Source of the DNA: an uncultured Massilia sp.
GTDB taxonomy: Bacteria; Pseudomonadota; Gammaproteobacteria; Burkholderiales; Burkholderiaceae
Direction of reading: 5' to 3'
Length of the DNA stretch: 7,642 nucleotides
NCBI GenBank assembly: GCA_946886065.1
Contig: CAMPHU010000221.1
Location: 1 to 7,642 of the forward strand
How positions within the stretch are numbered: position 1 is the first letter of the stretch; each line of letters starts with the position of its first letter. Below the pieces are notes generated by a model. It saw nothing but the letters and a program-made list of their open reading frames with translations, made no database searches and was not told where the DNA came from. The position numbers and the translations under genes were made by a program. This document shows, piece by piece, positions 1 through 7,461 of the stretch.

Positions 1-1033
1 GGCGCATGTGCAGCCAGGCCGCGTAGTTGAGCCAGACGATCAGCGCCCAGGTCTCTTTCGGGTCCCAGGACCAGTAGCCGCCCCAGGCCTCGGCCGCCCA
101 CAGCGCGCCCAGGATGGTGGCGACCGTGAAGAAGGCGAAACCGACCGAGATCGACTTGTACATCACGTCGTCCAGCACTTCCAGCGAAGGCAGGCGGTCG
201 GCCAGGATGCCGTGCGACTTGAGCAGGTAGGCGGTGCCGACCATGGCGGCCAGCGCGAAGGTGCCGTAGCCGATGAAGTTGGCCGGCACGTGGATCTTCA
301 TCCACCAGCTCTGCAGCGCCGGCACCAGCGGCTGGATGTCGGCGGCGTCGCGCGACACGGTGTACCACAGCAGGAAGGCGACCGCGGCCGAGATGATCAG
401 CATCACGAAGGGGCCCAGCTGGCGGGTGGCGTAGCGGCCTTCGTAGTAGAGGTAGAACAGCGCCGTGATCAGGGCGAACAGGATGAACACCTCGTACAGG
501 TTCGACACCGGGATGTGGCCCACGTCCGGCCCGATCAGGTAGGACTCGTACCAGCGCACCATCATGCCGGTGGCGCCCAGCACCACGCCGGCCCAGCACA
601 GGTTGGCGCCGGCGCCGCTGCCGAAGCTGCCGCGGCTGGCCAGGCCGACCCAGTAGAACACGGTCGAGAACACGAACAGCGCGCTCATCCACAAAATCGC
701 GGACTGGCTCGACAGCATGTACTTGAGGAAGAATTTCTGGTTGGCCGCCGCCAGCGAGCCGTCGTACAGCGAAATCGCCCACAGCGACAGCACGCCCACC
801 AGGGGCAGCAGCCAGCGCATCGGCTTCCAGTGCCAGCCCAGCACCGCGAACACGGGCGCGGTGCACAGCAGGATCACCTTTTCGTAGATGTCCATGTAGT
901 CCGCGTAGCGGTTCAGCGCGAACAGGGCCGCCGCGCACAGGACGAGGGCATACAGCCAGTCGATGGCAGTGAGGCGGCGGAAGTAGCCCGGCGCTTCCTG
1001 GTAGGTGGACTGGCTTGCTTGGGACAATTCCAT
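1..1033 (-). CDS. ccsA: Cytochrome c biogenesis protein CcsA/ResC (also called CcsB), 3' end cut by window edge
   Basis: This is the haem-handling subunit of the System II (Ccs) cytochrome c maturation machine. With ResB it carries haem across the inner membrane and presents it to CxxCH motifs of periplasmic apocytochromes. The frame is open from ATG at 1033 to the left edge: 344 codons are visible, and the family usually has about 390, so roughly 45 C-terminal residues are outside. The protein is strongly hydrophobic, with many membrane segments. The tryptophan-rich WWD signature WGGYWSWDPKE is at residues 317-327. Histidines at about H173 (in GHIPVSNLYE), H248 (in KIHVPANF) and H342 fit the conserved family histidines. 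The start is supported by GGAG shortly upstream on the minus strand. The gene follows resB by 23 bases, so the two are almost certainly co-transcribed and the products form a complex. Naming differs between organisms (CcsA, CcsB, ResC). Family identity is secure. Confidence 0.95.
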   Translation of the reverse strand, partial: MELSQASQSTYQEAPGYFRRLTAIDWLYALVLCAAALFALNRYADYMDIYEKVILLCTAPVFAVLGWHWKPMRWLLPLVGVLSLWAISLYDGSLAAANQKFFLKYMLSSQSAILWMSALFVFSTVFYWVGLASRGSFGSGAGANLCWAGVVLGATGMMVRWYESYLIGPDVGHIPVSNLYEVFILFALITALFYLYYEGRYATRQLGPFVMLIISAAVAFLLWYTVSRDAADIQPLVPALQSWWMKIHVPANFIGYGTFALAAMVGTAYLLKSHGILADRLPSLEVLDDVMYKSISVGFAFFTVATILGALWAAEAWGGYWSWDPKETWALIVWLNYAAWLHMR

Positions 1034-1056
1034 GGTGTTCTCCAGGCCGCTGCCGC

Positions 1057-3147
1057 TCAGCGTTGCGGCAGCTTGGCTTTCAGTTCGTCAAACTCGCGCT
1101 CGAAGTCGAGTGTCTTACGCTGGGTGCTCATCGCCATCAGCGCGTGGGCGCCGCCCTCGCGCCCGGTCACCCAGACCCACATGCGTCGTTCACGAATATA
1201 AAACATTGCGAACACGCCGGCTACCAGCAGCAAACAGCCCAGGTAGACCACCTTCTTGCCCGGCGAGCGGGTGAGCTGGAGCACCGAGGCCTTGATCTCG
1301 GTAAATTCTTCCAGCTGCAGGTAGACCGGGGCGCCGTACAGGAAGCTGTCCGAGAGCGCATTGGTGGCCAGTTGCAGGAAGCGGCCGTTGGCCTCGCTCG
1401 GTTCGGCGGGCGCGAAGCCGGCCTGGGCGCGCGAGACCTGCCACAGCTCCCACAAAGTGCCGTTGAGCATCTTCATGAAGATGTTGGCGGCTTTTTCCTG
1501 CTCGGCTTGCGGAATCTTTTCCAGGAACTGGGCCACGGCCACGAAGCCGCCGCGTCCGTCGCCCTGGCCCGAGAAGATCTCCAGGGTGCGGGCGCTCGAT
1601 TCCTGCAGCTGGGACGCCAGGCCGCTGTCGCGCTGCTCCGGCGCCAGCGCGCGCTCGGCGTAGCGGCGCGCCGCCTCGGCGCGCGCCTTCGGGTCGTTCA
1701 GGGCGGCGCGCAGGCGCATCCAGTCGCCCACGCCGTACTTGTCGTCGGCGGGAATGCGCAGGAAGCTGAACTGCTCGGCCGGGCTGTTGCGCACGCCGGC
1801 CAGGTAGACCTGCGATCCTTCCAGGGTCACCGGCTGCATGTAGTTGAGGAATTCGCGCGCCTGGCCGGTCTTGTCGCGCAGCTTGTACTGCACGCTCGGG
1901 CCGACATTCTTGAAGTCCTTGTTGTTGGCGTTCTTGGCGGCCGAACCGGACGCCTTGCCGAGGGTGGCGGCGAACTGCTCGTTCAGGGACTCGCCCTTCT
2001 TGACGGCGCGCACGTCGCCACTGGCATTCACGTTCTCGACATTGAAGGGACGGAAGCCCGACCACTCCACCGCATAGGTCTCGCCGCCGGCCTTCAGCTC
2101 GGTGGAGCCGTTGACCTCGCCCGCGAGCTGGAAGGTCTCGGCGCTGCCGCCCGCCATCGGGTAGCCGGTCAACTTGAGCTTGCTGCCGCCGTCGTCGAAG
2201 CTCGACTGGTAGACGGCGATGCCCTTGTAGATCAGGGGCTGGTTGACCTTGATGCTGGCCGGGAAGGTGTTGCCGTTCTCGAGATCGCGCACCACGACTT
2301 CGCTGGCGAACAGCTTGGGCGCGCCGGTCGAGTAGAACTCGATGATGAATTTCTTCAGCTCGATGGAGAACGGCAGCTCCTGCACCAGCACGCCGTTCGG
2401 CTGGGTCAGGATGGCGGTGTTGCTGGTCTGGCCTTCGGCGATCGCCGTATTGCCGCGGAAGCTGGGATTGGCCTCGCTCAGGCGGTGCTGGGCGGGAATC
2501 CGGGCGATCACGCCGCCGCCGGTGAACGGGGTTTTACCCAGGAACCACTGCTGGAAGCGCACCGGCAGCTCGGAATCGAGCATGCCGCCCAGCAGGATCA
2601 CGATGATGGCCGAGTGGGCGAAGATATAGCCGAACTTGTTGCCGGCGCCCTTCTTGGCCGCCACCAGCACGCCGCCGTCCTTCTCGATGATCCTGGTGGC
2701 GTAGCCGGCATGGCGCAGGCGCGCCGCGGTCTGGGCGGCCAGCTCGTCCTGCTTGAGCGGCGCCAGCCATTCGACCTTGTGGTGGAAATTGCGCAGCGAG
2801 ACTTCGCGCACGTGATCGCGCCAGCTGCGCATGTCGCGCAGCATCTTGGGCGTATTGCGGATCACACACAAGCCGGTGGAAATGATCAGGGTGACCAGGA
2901 TCAGCAGGAACCACCAGCTCGCATACACGCTGTACAGGCCCAGCTTGCCGAACACCTCGAACCAGAACGGGCCGAACTGGTTGACGTAATTGGGCATCGG
3001 CTCGTTCTGCTTGAGCACGGTGCCGATCGCCGAGGCGATGGCGATGACCGTCAGCAGGCTGATCGCGAAGCGCATCGACGAGACCAGCTCGACCGCCTCG
3101 GCCAACCCACGTCGGCGGGTCTTCAGTTCAATTCCGGTGGTACTCAT
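1057..3147 (-). CDS. resB: Cytochrome c biogenesis protein ResB/Ccs1
   Basis: ResB (Ccs1) is the second core subunit of System II cytochrome c maturation. It works with CcsA in the inner membrane and has a large periplasmic domain thought to hold apocytochrome near haem. From ATG at 3147 the product is 696 residues. Membrane segments are visible at about 26-44 (after a basic N-terminus), 78-96 (SWWFLLILVTLIISTG), 172-190 (FGYIFAHSAIIVILLGG, with H178) and 633-651 near the C-terminus. The roughly 440 residues between the last two form the periplasmic domain. The end is charged and cytoplasmic. A TTG at 3156 is in frame, but AGG lies directly against it, whereas the same AGG is 9 bases from ATG 3147, so I chose the ATG. 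The four-segment layout and the N-terminal SSMRFAISLL region are typical of proteobacterial ResB. The gene is 102 bases downstream of cytochrome c4 and just upstream of ccsA. Confidence 0.95.
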   Translation of the reverse strand: MSTTGIELKTRRRGLAEAVELVSSMRFAISLLTVIAIASAIGTVLKQNEPMPNYVNQFGPFWFEVFGKLGLYSVYASWWFLLILVTLIISTGLCVIRNTPKMLRDMRSWRDHVREVSLRNFHHKVEWLAPLKQDELAAQTAARLRHAGYATRIIEKDGGVLVAAKKGAGNKFGYIFAHSAIIVILLGGMLDSELPVRFQQWFLGKTPFTGGGVIARIPAQHRLSEANPSFRGNTAIAEGQTSNTAILTQPNGVLVQELPFSIELKKFIIEFYSTGAPKLFASEVVVRDLENGNTFPASIKVNQPLIYKGIAVYQSSFDDGGSKLKLTGYPMAGGSAETFQLAGEVNGSTELKAGGETYAVEWSGFRPFNVENVNASGDVRAVKKGESLNEQFAATLGKASGSAAKNANNKDFKNVGPSVQYKLRDKTGQAREFLNYMQPVTLEGSQVYLAGVRNSPAEQFSFLRIPADDKYGVGDWMRLRAALNDPKARAEAARRYAERALAPEQRDSGLASQLQESSARTLEIFSGQGDGRGGFVAVAQFLEKIPQAEQEKAANIFMKMLNGTLWELWQVSRAQAGFAPAEPSEANGRFLQLATNALSDSFLYGAPVYLQLEEFTEIKASVLQLTRSPGKKVVYLGCLLLVAGVFAMFYIRERRMWVWVTGREGGAHALMAMSTQRKTLDFEREFDELKAKLPQR

Positions 3148-3193
3148 CTTCTGCAACCTACGTGAAGCTCAAGCAAACGCCTGAGCATACAGC

Positions 3194-3226
3194 AAAAAGG
3201 GCAGCCAGCTCGACGCCGCCGCCCTT
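3194..3226 (-). terminator. Probable intrinsic terminator after cytochrome c4
   Basis: Read on the minus strand, AAGGGCGGC (3226-3218) pairs with GCTGCCCTT (3205-3197), giving a 9-bp stem with one G-U pair and a 12-base loop. The 3' arm runs into a short T stretch. It lies 24 bases after the c4 stop and about 45 bases before resB. It would end or weaken c4 transcripts before resB, so resB/ccsA may depend on readthrough or on their own promoter. The T tract is short, so efficiency is uncertain. Confidence 0.5.
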
Positions 3227-3249
3227 CTTTTCTTCTCTAGTACGCCGCT

Positions 3250-3912
3250 TTATTTCAGACCGGCGATGTAGTCCGCCACGGCCTTCATTTCTTCCGCCGA
3301 CATGCGCTGGGCCAGCGTGGTCATCTGGATGCTGTTCTTGCGGGCGCCGGCCTTGAAGGCTTCCAGCTGGGCGTAGGTGTAGTCCTGGTGCTGGCCGGAC
3401 AGGCGCGGGTATTGCGCCGGGATGCCGCTGCCGGTGGCGCCATGGCAGGATGCGCAGGCGGCGACGCCCTTCTCGGCGATGCCACCACGGTAGATCTTGC
3501 GGCCCAGTTCCACGGTGTCCTTGTTCTTGGCGGCGCCGGCTTTTTGCTTCTGGGTGCCCAGGTAGGCGGCGATGTGCTTCTTCTCGTCGTCCGTCAGCAT
3601 CTTGGCGTAGGTCGTCATGACCGGCTGCTGGCGTTGCGGCGTGGTGAAGTCGACCAGCTGCTTGTAGGTGTAAGCTTCGATCTGGCCGGCCAGCTTGGGA
3701 TTGGCCACGATGGTCGAGTTGCCTGCGGCGCCATGGCAGGACATGCAGGCCGGCAGGCCGCGCGCGGCGTCGCCGGCGTCGTACAGGGTGCCGCCCTTGG
3801 CCGGATCCGGCTTGGCAGCGGCAGCCTTCGGTGCTTCGGCCGCGACAGCAGCACTACCGCAGACAGCCAGGGCAAACAGAGATTTCACCAACGCAAACGT
3901 CAAACGATTCAT
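3250..3912 (-). CDS. Di-haem cytochrome c4, periplasmic
   Basis: This is a two-haem class I c-type cytochrome that passes electrons in the periplasm, usually between the bc1 complex and terminal oxidases. The 220-residue product starts with a Sec signal peptide: basic MNRLTFALVK, then a hydrophobic stretch to about residue 24, with likely cleavage near AVAA. It then has two homologous cytochrome domains. Haem motifs are C56-M-S-C59-H60 and C153-A-S-C156-H157. Each domain has a matching Met-Thr-Thr (M99 and M197) that I infer supplies the axial methionine, and each has the PxLxGQ region after the haem motif. Length and internal duplication are normal for cytochrome c4. AGGG lies 8 bases before ATG 3912. 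Downstream come resB and ccsA, the genes that mature this class of protein. It diverges from engB. A closely related c553-type name is possible, but the di-haem layout favours c4. Confidence 0.93.
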   Translation of the reverse strand: MNRLTFALVKSLFALAVCGSAAVAAEAPKAAAAKPDPAKGGTLYDAGDAARGLPACMSCHGAAGNSTIVANPKLAGQIEAYTYKQLVDFTTPQRQQPVMTTYAKMLTDDEKKHIAAYLGTQKQKAGAAKNKDTVELGRKIYRGGIAEKGVAACASCHGATGSGIPAQYPRLSGQHQDYTYAQLEAFKAGARKNSIQMTTLAQRMSAEEMKAVADYIAGLK

Positions 3913-4001
3913 TCAAGCACCCTGAAAAAGTCGAAAACAAAATCGGAATGTCAGTGCAGCGGCCTTACCTACCGCCCCCGGAGGAGCGGCAAACAACCCC
4001 T

Positions 4002-4013
4002 TATTGTACAATA
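4002..4013. promoter_or_regulatory. Palindromic -10-like element in the divergent cytochrome c4 / engB spacer
   Basis: TATTGTACAATA is a perfect 12-bp palindrome in the 147-bp spacer between the divergent c4 and engB genes. It gives TACAAT, close to the sigma70 -10 consensus, on both strands (4007-4012 plus, 4008-4003 minus). Predicted starts would leave a leader of about 40 bases for engB and about 85 for c4. I see no convincing TTGACA-like -35 at the right distance on either strand, so it could instead be an operator or a weak promoter. The surrounding spacer is AT-richer than the genes. Confidence 0.4.
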
Positions 4014-4059
4014 GCTTTGTTTCCTTATCGCCATTCTGTTGTCACTTACACCTCTTTCC

Positions 4060-4761
4060 ATGTCCAAATTATGGCAGGCCCGGTTCTTTACGACCGTTAA
4101 TCAGCTGCGCGATCTCCCTGACACCCAGGTTCCCGAGATCGCCTTCGCCGGGCGCTCGAACGCGGGCAAATCCACGGCGATCAATATTCTTACCAACCAG
4201 AAGGGCCTGGCTTTCGCGTCCAAGACGCCGGGCCGCACCCAGCACATCAACTTCTTCTCGATCGGCGGCGCCCACGTGGGCCAGCACCGCAAGGATGCCG
4301 TGCGCGTCGACGAGATCGAAGCCCTGCTGGTCGACCTGCCGGGCTACGGCTACGCCGAAGTGTCGGGCAACGCCAAGCTGCACTGGCAAAAGCTGCTGGG
4401 CGACTACGTCCAGCGCCGCGAGCAGCTGGCCGCGCTGGTCCTGATCATGGACTCGCGCCGCCCGTTCACCGACCTCGACATCCAGATGCTCGAATGGTTC
4501 GCCCCCACCGGCAAGCCGATCCACTGCATCCTGACCAAGGTGGACAAGCTCAACCGCAACGAATCCACCAACGCCCTGCGCCAGGCACGCCAGATCCTGG
4601 ACAGCTATGTCGACGAGGAAGGCAACGGCTTCCCGTTCACGGTGCAGCTGTTCTCTGCCCTGAAGCGCGTCGGCATCGACGAGGCGAACGACAAGATCAT
4701 CGAGCTGCTGGGCCTGAGCGACGAGGAAGCGCCGCCGGCGGACGAACAGCCTACCGAATAA
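4060..4761 (+). CDS. engB: Ribosome biogenesis GTP-binding protein EngB (YihA/YsxC)
   Basis: EngB is a small cytoplasmic TRAFAC-class GTPase needed for late assembly of the large ribosomal subunit, and is essential in many bacteria. The 233-residue product shows the full set of G motifs: G1 GRSNAGKS (31-38), the switch region with TPGRTQ (56-61), G3 DLPGYG (92-97), G4 TKVDK (159-163) and G5 SALK (199-202). Between the switch region and G3 is an insertion of about 15-20 residues (around 70-87), which I recall as common in betaproteobacterial EngB. The start is ATG 4060, because [20 protein letters not shown] is the family N-terminus; an in-frame TTG at 4039 would add only an unconserved heptapeptide. 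No clear Shine-Dalgarno precedes the ATG: the upstream bases are pyrimidine-rich. The gene diverges from cytochrome c4 and leads into hemB after 18 bases. It is probably the first gene of that operon. Confidence 0.96.
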   Translation: MSKLWQARFFTTVNQLRDLPDTQVPEIAFAGRSNAGKSTAINILTNQKGLAFASKTPGRTQHINFFSIGGAHVGQHRKDAVRVDEIEALLVDLPGYGYAEVSGNAKLHWQKLLGDYVQRREQLAALVLIMDSRRPFTDLDIQMLEWFAPTGKPIHCILTKVDKLNRNESTNALRQARQILDSYVDEEGNGFPFTVQLFSALKRVGIDEANDKIIELLGLSDEEAPPADEQPTE

Positions 4762-5793
<1,032 letters not shown>

Positions 5794-5814
5794 TCCCCGC
5801 TACGAGAAGCACCC

Positions 5815-5848
5815 GTCGTCCCCGCGCAGGCGGGGACGACTTTTTTTT
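5815..5848 (+). terminator. Strong intrinsic terminator after hemB
   Basis: GTCGTCCCCGC (5815-5825) and GCGGGGACGAC (5830-5840) form a perfect 11-bp GC-rich stem with a GCAG loop, followed by eight T residues (5841-5848). It lies 21 bases after the hemB stop and ends the engB-hemB operon. It also insulates the ECF41 promoter that starts about 20 bases further on. From memory, the stem resembles a family of dispersed GC-rich hairpins found between genes of related bacteria. Confidence 0.92.
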
Positions 5849-5866
5849 AGGCTGGTGGAACAAAGC

Positions 5867-5893
5867 TGTCACAAGATCCCGCGCTGAAACGTC
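5867..5893 (+). promoter_or_regulatory. ECF41-type sigma-factor promoter (TGTCACA-N16-CGTC)
   Basis: TGTCACA at 5867-5873 is followed after exactly 16 bases by CGTC at 5890-5893. As I recall it, the published ECF41 promoter consensus has these elements and this spacing. It sits between the hemB terminator and the CMD gene. Transcription would start near 5900, giving a leader of about 30 bases before ATG 5930. The sigma factor expected to read it is encoded two genes downstream (6396-7274), so the module should be self-activating. Match to the consensus is seen directly; function is inferred. Confidence 0.85.
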
Positions 5894-5929
5894 TAATGGT
5901 TGTACCAACCACTTCAGCAAAGGAATCCC

Positions 5930-6388
5930 ATGTCATCCCTCCGCCTGCCCTACTATACCCTCTCCCCCGCCGCCTACCGCGCCCTGGCCGCGGCCGAAAC
6001 CGCCGTCGAGGCCTCCCCGCTCGGCAAGCAGCTGGTGCGCCTGGTTTTCCTGCGCGTCTCGCAGATCAACGGCTGCGCCTTCTGCGTCGACAAGCACGCG
6101 CGCGACCTCGTCAAGGATGGCGAAGACTTCCAGCGCATCAACAGCCTGGCGACCTGGCGCGAAACCGGGTTCTACACCGCCCGTGAGCGCGCCGCCCTGG
6201 CCTGGGCCGAAGCGGCAACCCGCCTCGAGCACGGCGAGGTAGCGGATAGCGTATTCTTGCCCCTGAAGGAGCATTTCACCGAGCAGGAGATTTCCGACCT
6301 CGGCTTCGCAACCGCCGTGATGAATGCCTGGAACCGCATGGGGATCGGCTTCCGCCAGCCGGTGGCCCGGGCGGCCTTCCCGGCCTGA
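5930..6388 (+). CDS. Carboxymuconolactone decarboxylase / AhpD-like family protein, ECF41 target
   Basis: This 152-residue protein belongs to the carboxymuconolactone decarboxylase (CMD)/AhpD-like superfamily of small all-helical proteins, many of which act in peroxide or thiol redox chemistry rather than as decarboxylases. The core motif is N47-G-C49-A-F-C52-V-D-K-H56, the CxxC...H arrangement seen in AhpD-type redox members. The helix with VMNAWNRMGIGFR near the C-terminus is also typical. No signal peptide is present, so it should be cytoplasmic. ATG 5930 is chosen because AAAGGA sits five bases upstream; an in-frame TTG at 5900 would be at the predicted transcription start. The ECF41 promoter lies directly upstream and the sigma gene starts 7 bases after its stop. 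CMD genes are among the usual partners of ECF41 sigma factors, together with oxidoreductases and epimerases. Substrate and physiological role are unknown. Confidence 0.9.
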   Translation: MSSLRLPYYTLSPAAYRALAAAETAVEASPLGKQLVRLVFLRVSQINGCAFCVDKHARDLVKDGEDFQRINSLATWRETGFYTARERAALAWAEAATRLEHGEVADSVFLPLKEHFTEQEISDLGFATAVMNAWNRMGIGFRQPVARAAFPA

Positions 6389-6395
6389 GAGAGCG

Positions 6396-7274
6396 ATGGA
6401 CGAGCACGACGACACCCGCCAGTTCGCAGCCCTGCGCCCGCGCCTGTTCTCGGTCGCCTACCGCATGCTCGGCATCCGCGCCGACGCCGAGGACGTGGTG
6501 CAGGACGCCTGGCTGCGCTGGAGCGATCCGGCGCGCGGCCCGGTGCAGTCAGGCGAGGCCTGGCTGGTCTCGGTGGTGACGCGCCTGTCCATCGACCGCC
6601 TGCGCGCCGCCAAGGTCCAGCGCGAGCACTATGTCGGCGAATGGCTGCCGGAACCGCTCATCGATGTCGACCAGCGCACGCCCGAGGACGCCGCCGAGCT
6701 GGCCAGCGAGCTGTCGGTGGCGCTGATGTGGGTGCTGGAACGCCTGGCGCCCGAGGAACGCGCCGCCTTCCTGCTGCGCCAGGCCTTCGACCAGGACTAC
6801 GGCGAGCTGGCGGCGGTGCTCGGCAAGAGCGAGGCCGCGTGCCGCCAGCTGGTGCACCGCGCCAGCGAGCGGGTGCGGCGCGAGACGCCGCGCTTCCAGG
6901 TCAGGAAAGATGTACACCGTCAGCTGCTCGAACGCTTCCTGCAGGCCGCCAGCCGTGGCGACCAGGCCGCGCTCAAGGGCCTGCTGGCCGACGACGTCGC
7001 CATCGTGGCCGACGGCGGCGGCAAGGTGGCCTCCTTCATGAAGATCGTGCGCGGGGCCGAGCGGATCGCCAACCTGTACAAGGCCGTCCACCTGCGCAAC
7101 GCGCCGCGGCTGGAGTACAAGATGGCGCTGATCAACGGCGAGCCGGGGCTGCTGCGCTATGTCGACGGGCAGCTCGAATCGGCCCAGGCCTTCGTCACCG
7201 ATGGCGAGCGCATCGTGGCGATCTATGCGATGCGCAATCCCGACAAGCTCGGCGCGATCGATTTGGCGCCTTAG
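6396..7274 (+). CDS. ECF41-family RNA polymerase sigma factor with fused SnoaL-like C-terminal domain
   Basis: This is an extracytoplasmic-function sigma factor of 292 residues, about 100 longer than a plain ECF. Region 2 is at about 10-75 (FSVAYRMLG, DAEDVVQDAWLRW, AWLVSVVTRLSIDRLR). A linker carries WLPEPL at 83-88. Region 4 is at about 105-163 (LERLAPEERAAFLLRQAFD, then the YGELAAVLGKSEAACRQLVHRA helix-turn-helix). From about 173 to the end is a SnoaL-like/NTF2-fold domain with DGGGK at 206-210 and NPDKL at 281-285. These three short motifs are the ECF41 signatures. In studied members the C-terminal domain replaces an anti-sigma factor: it both supports and restrains activity. No anti-sigma gene lies beside it here. 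ATG 6396 is preceded by GAGAGAG and begins 7 bases after the CMD stop, so the pair is one operon driven by the promoter at 5867-5893. The signal sensed is unknown. Confidence 0.95.
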   Translation: MDEHDDTRQFAALRPRLFSVAYRMLGIRADAEDVVQDAWLRWSDPARGPVQSGEAWLVSVVTRLSIDRLRAAKVQREHYVGEWLPEPLIDVDQRTPEDAAELASELSVALMWVLERLAPEERAAFLLRQAFDQDYGELAAVLGKSEAACRQLVHRASERVRRETPRFQVRKDVHRQLLERFLQAASRGDQAALKGLLADDVAIVADGGGKVASFMKIVRGAERIANLYKAVHLRNAPRLEYKMALINGEPGLLRYVDGQLESAQAFVTDGERIVAIYAMRNPDKLGAIDLAP

Positions 7275-7461
7275 ACGATGCGCTCTTGAAGCGTAAGCGC
7301 GATCAGCATGCAGCTTACCTGGACGTTTGCGTGCGGCCTGACAGCCCTTTTACTGCTTAGGTCATGGCATCGGTCCGTCTGCGACGCGGCCGCCATCGTA
7401 GCGCTGGACTACGGTCGTGTACATTCGCTCTCGGCCCGAAGCAGACGTTCGAGCTATGGAG
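7275..7461. other. Intergenic region after the ECF41 sigma gene, no recognised gene
   Basis: I find no convincing coding region here on either strand, and no clear terminator for the sigma-factor operon. Weak inverted repeats exist (GTAAGC 7293-7298 with GCTTAC 7313-7318; GCGCT 7280-7284 with AGCGC 7296-7300), but neither is followed by a T tract. Bases 7421-7449 resemble, from memory only, a short motif often seen in intergenic DNA of Proteobacteria. Otherwise nothing is recognised. Confidence 0.5.

Noticed and set aside
8..1201. Long plus-strand open frame opposite ccsA
   Set aside because: It is the antisense shadow of a clear CcsA coding sequence. Its translation is a low-complexity mix rich in R, Q, H and G with no domain.
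1015..3165. 716-codon plus-strand open frame opposite resB
   Set aside because: High GC keeps the antisense frame free of stops. The minus strand encodes a full ResB with membrane segments, and the plus translation (rich in A, G, L, H, Q) matches nothing.
3984..4012. Full sigma70 promoter for engB using TACAAT 4007-4012
   Set aside because: The hexamer at the 17-base spacing (GAGCGG) does not resemble TTGACA, so I report only the -10-like palindrome.
4040..4064. TGTCACT followed by TGTC, a possible second ECF41 promoter before engB
   Set aside because: The spacing is 14 rather than 16, the -35 differs at the last base, the -10 is not CGTC, and it overlaps the engB start codon.
5857..5893. 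GGAAC at 5857-5861 as a classical ECF (RpoE-like) -35
   Set aside because: The distance to CGTC is 28 bases, too long for a classical ECF promoter. TGTCACA at 5867 gives the right spacing and the right family.
6549..7091. 180-codon minus-strand frame inside the sigma-factor gene
   Set aside because: It is a shadow of the ECF41 coding sequence, with no ribosome-binding site or recognisable domain.
7293..7318. GTAAGC / GCTTAC inverted repeat as terminator of the ECF41 operon
   Set aside because: The arms are only 6 bp, the loop is 14 bases and no T tract follows.
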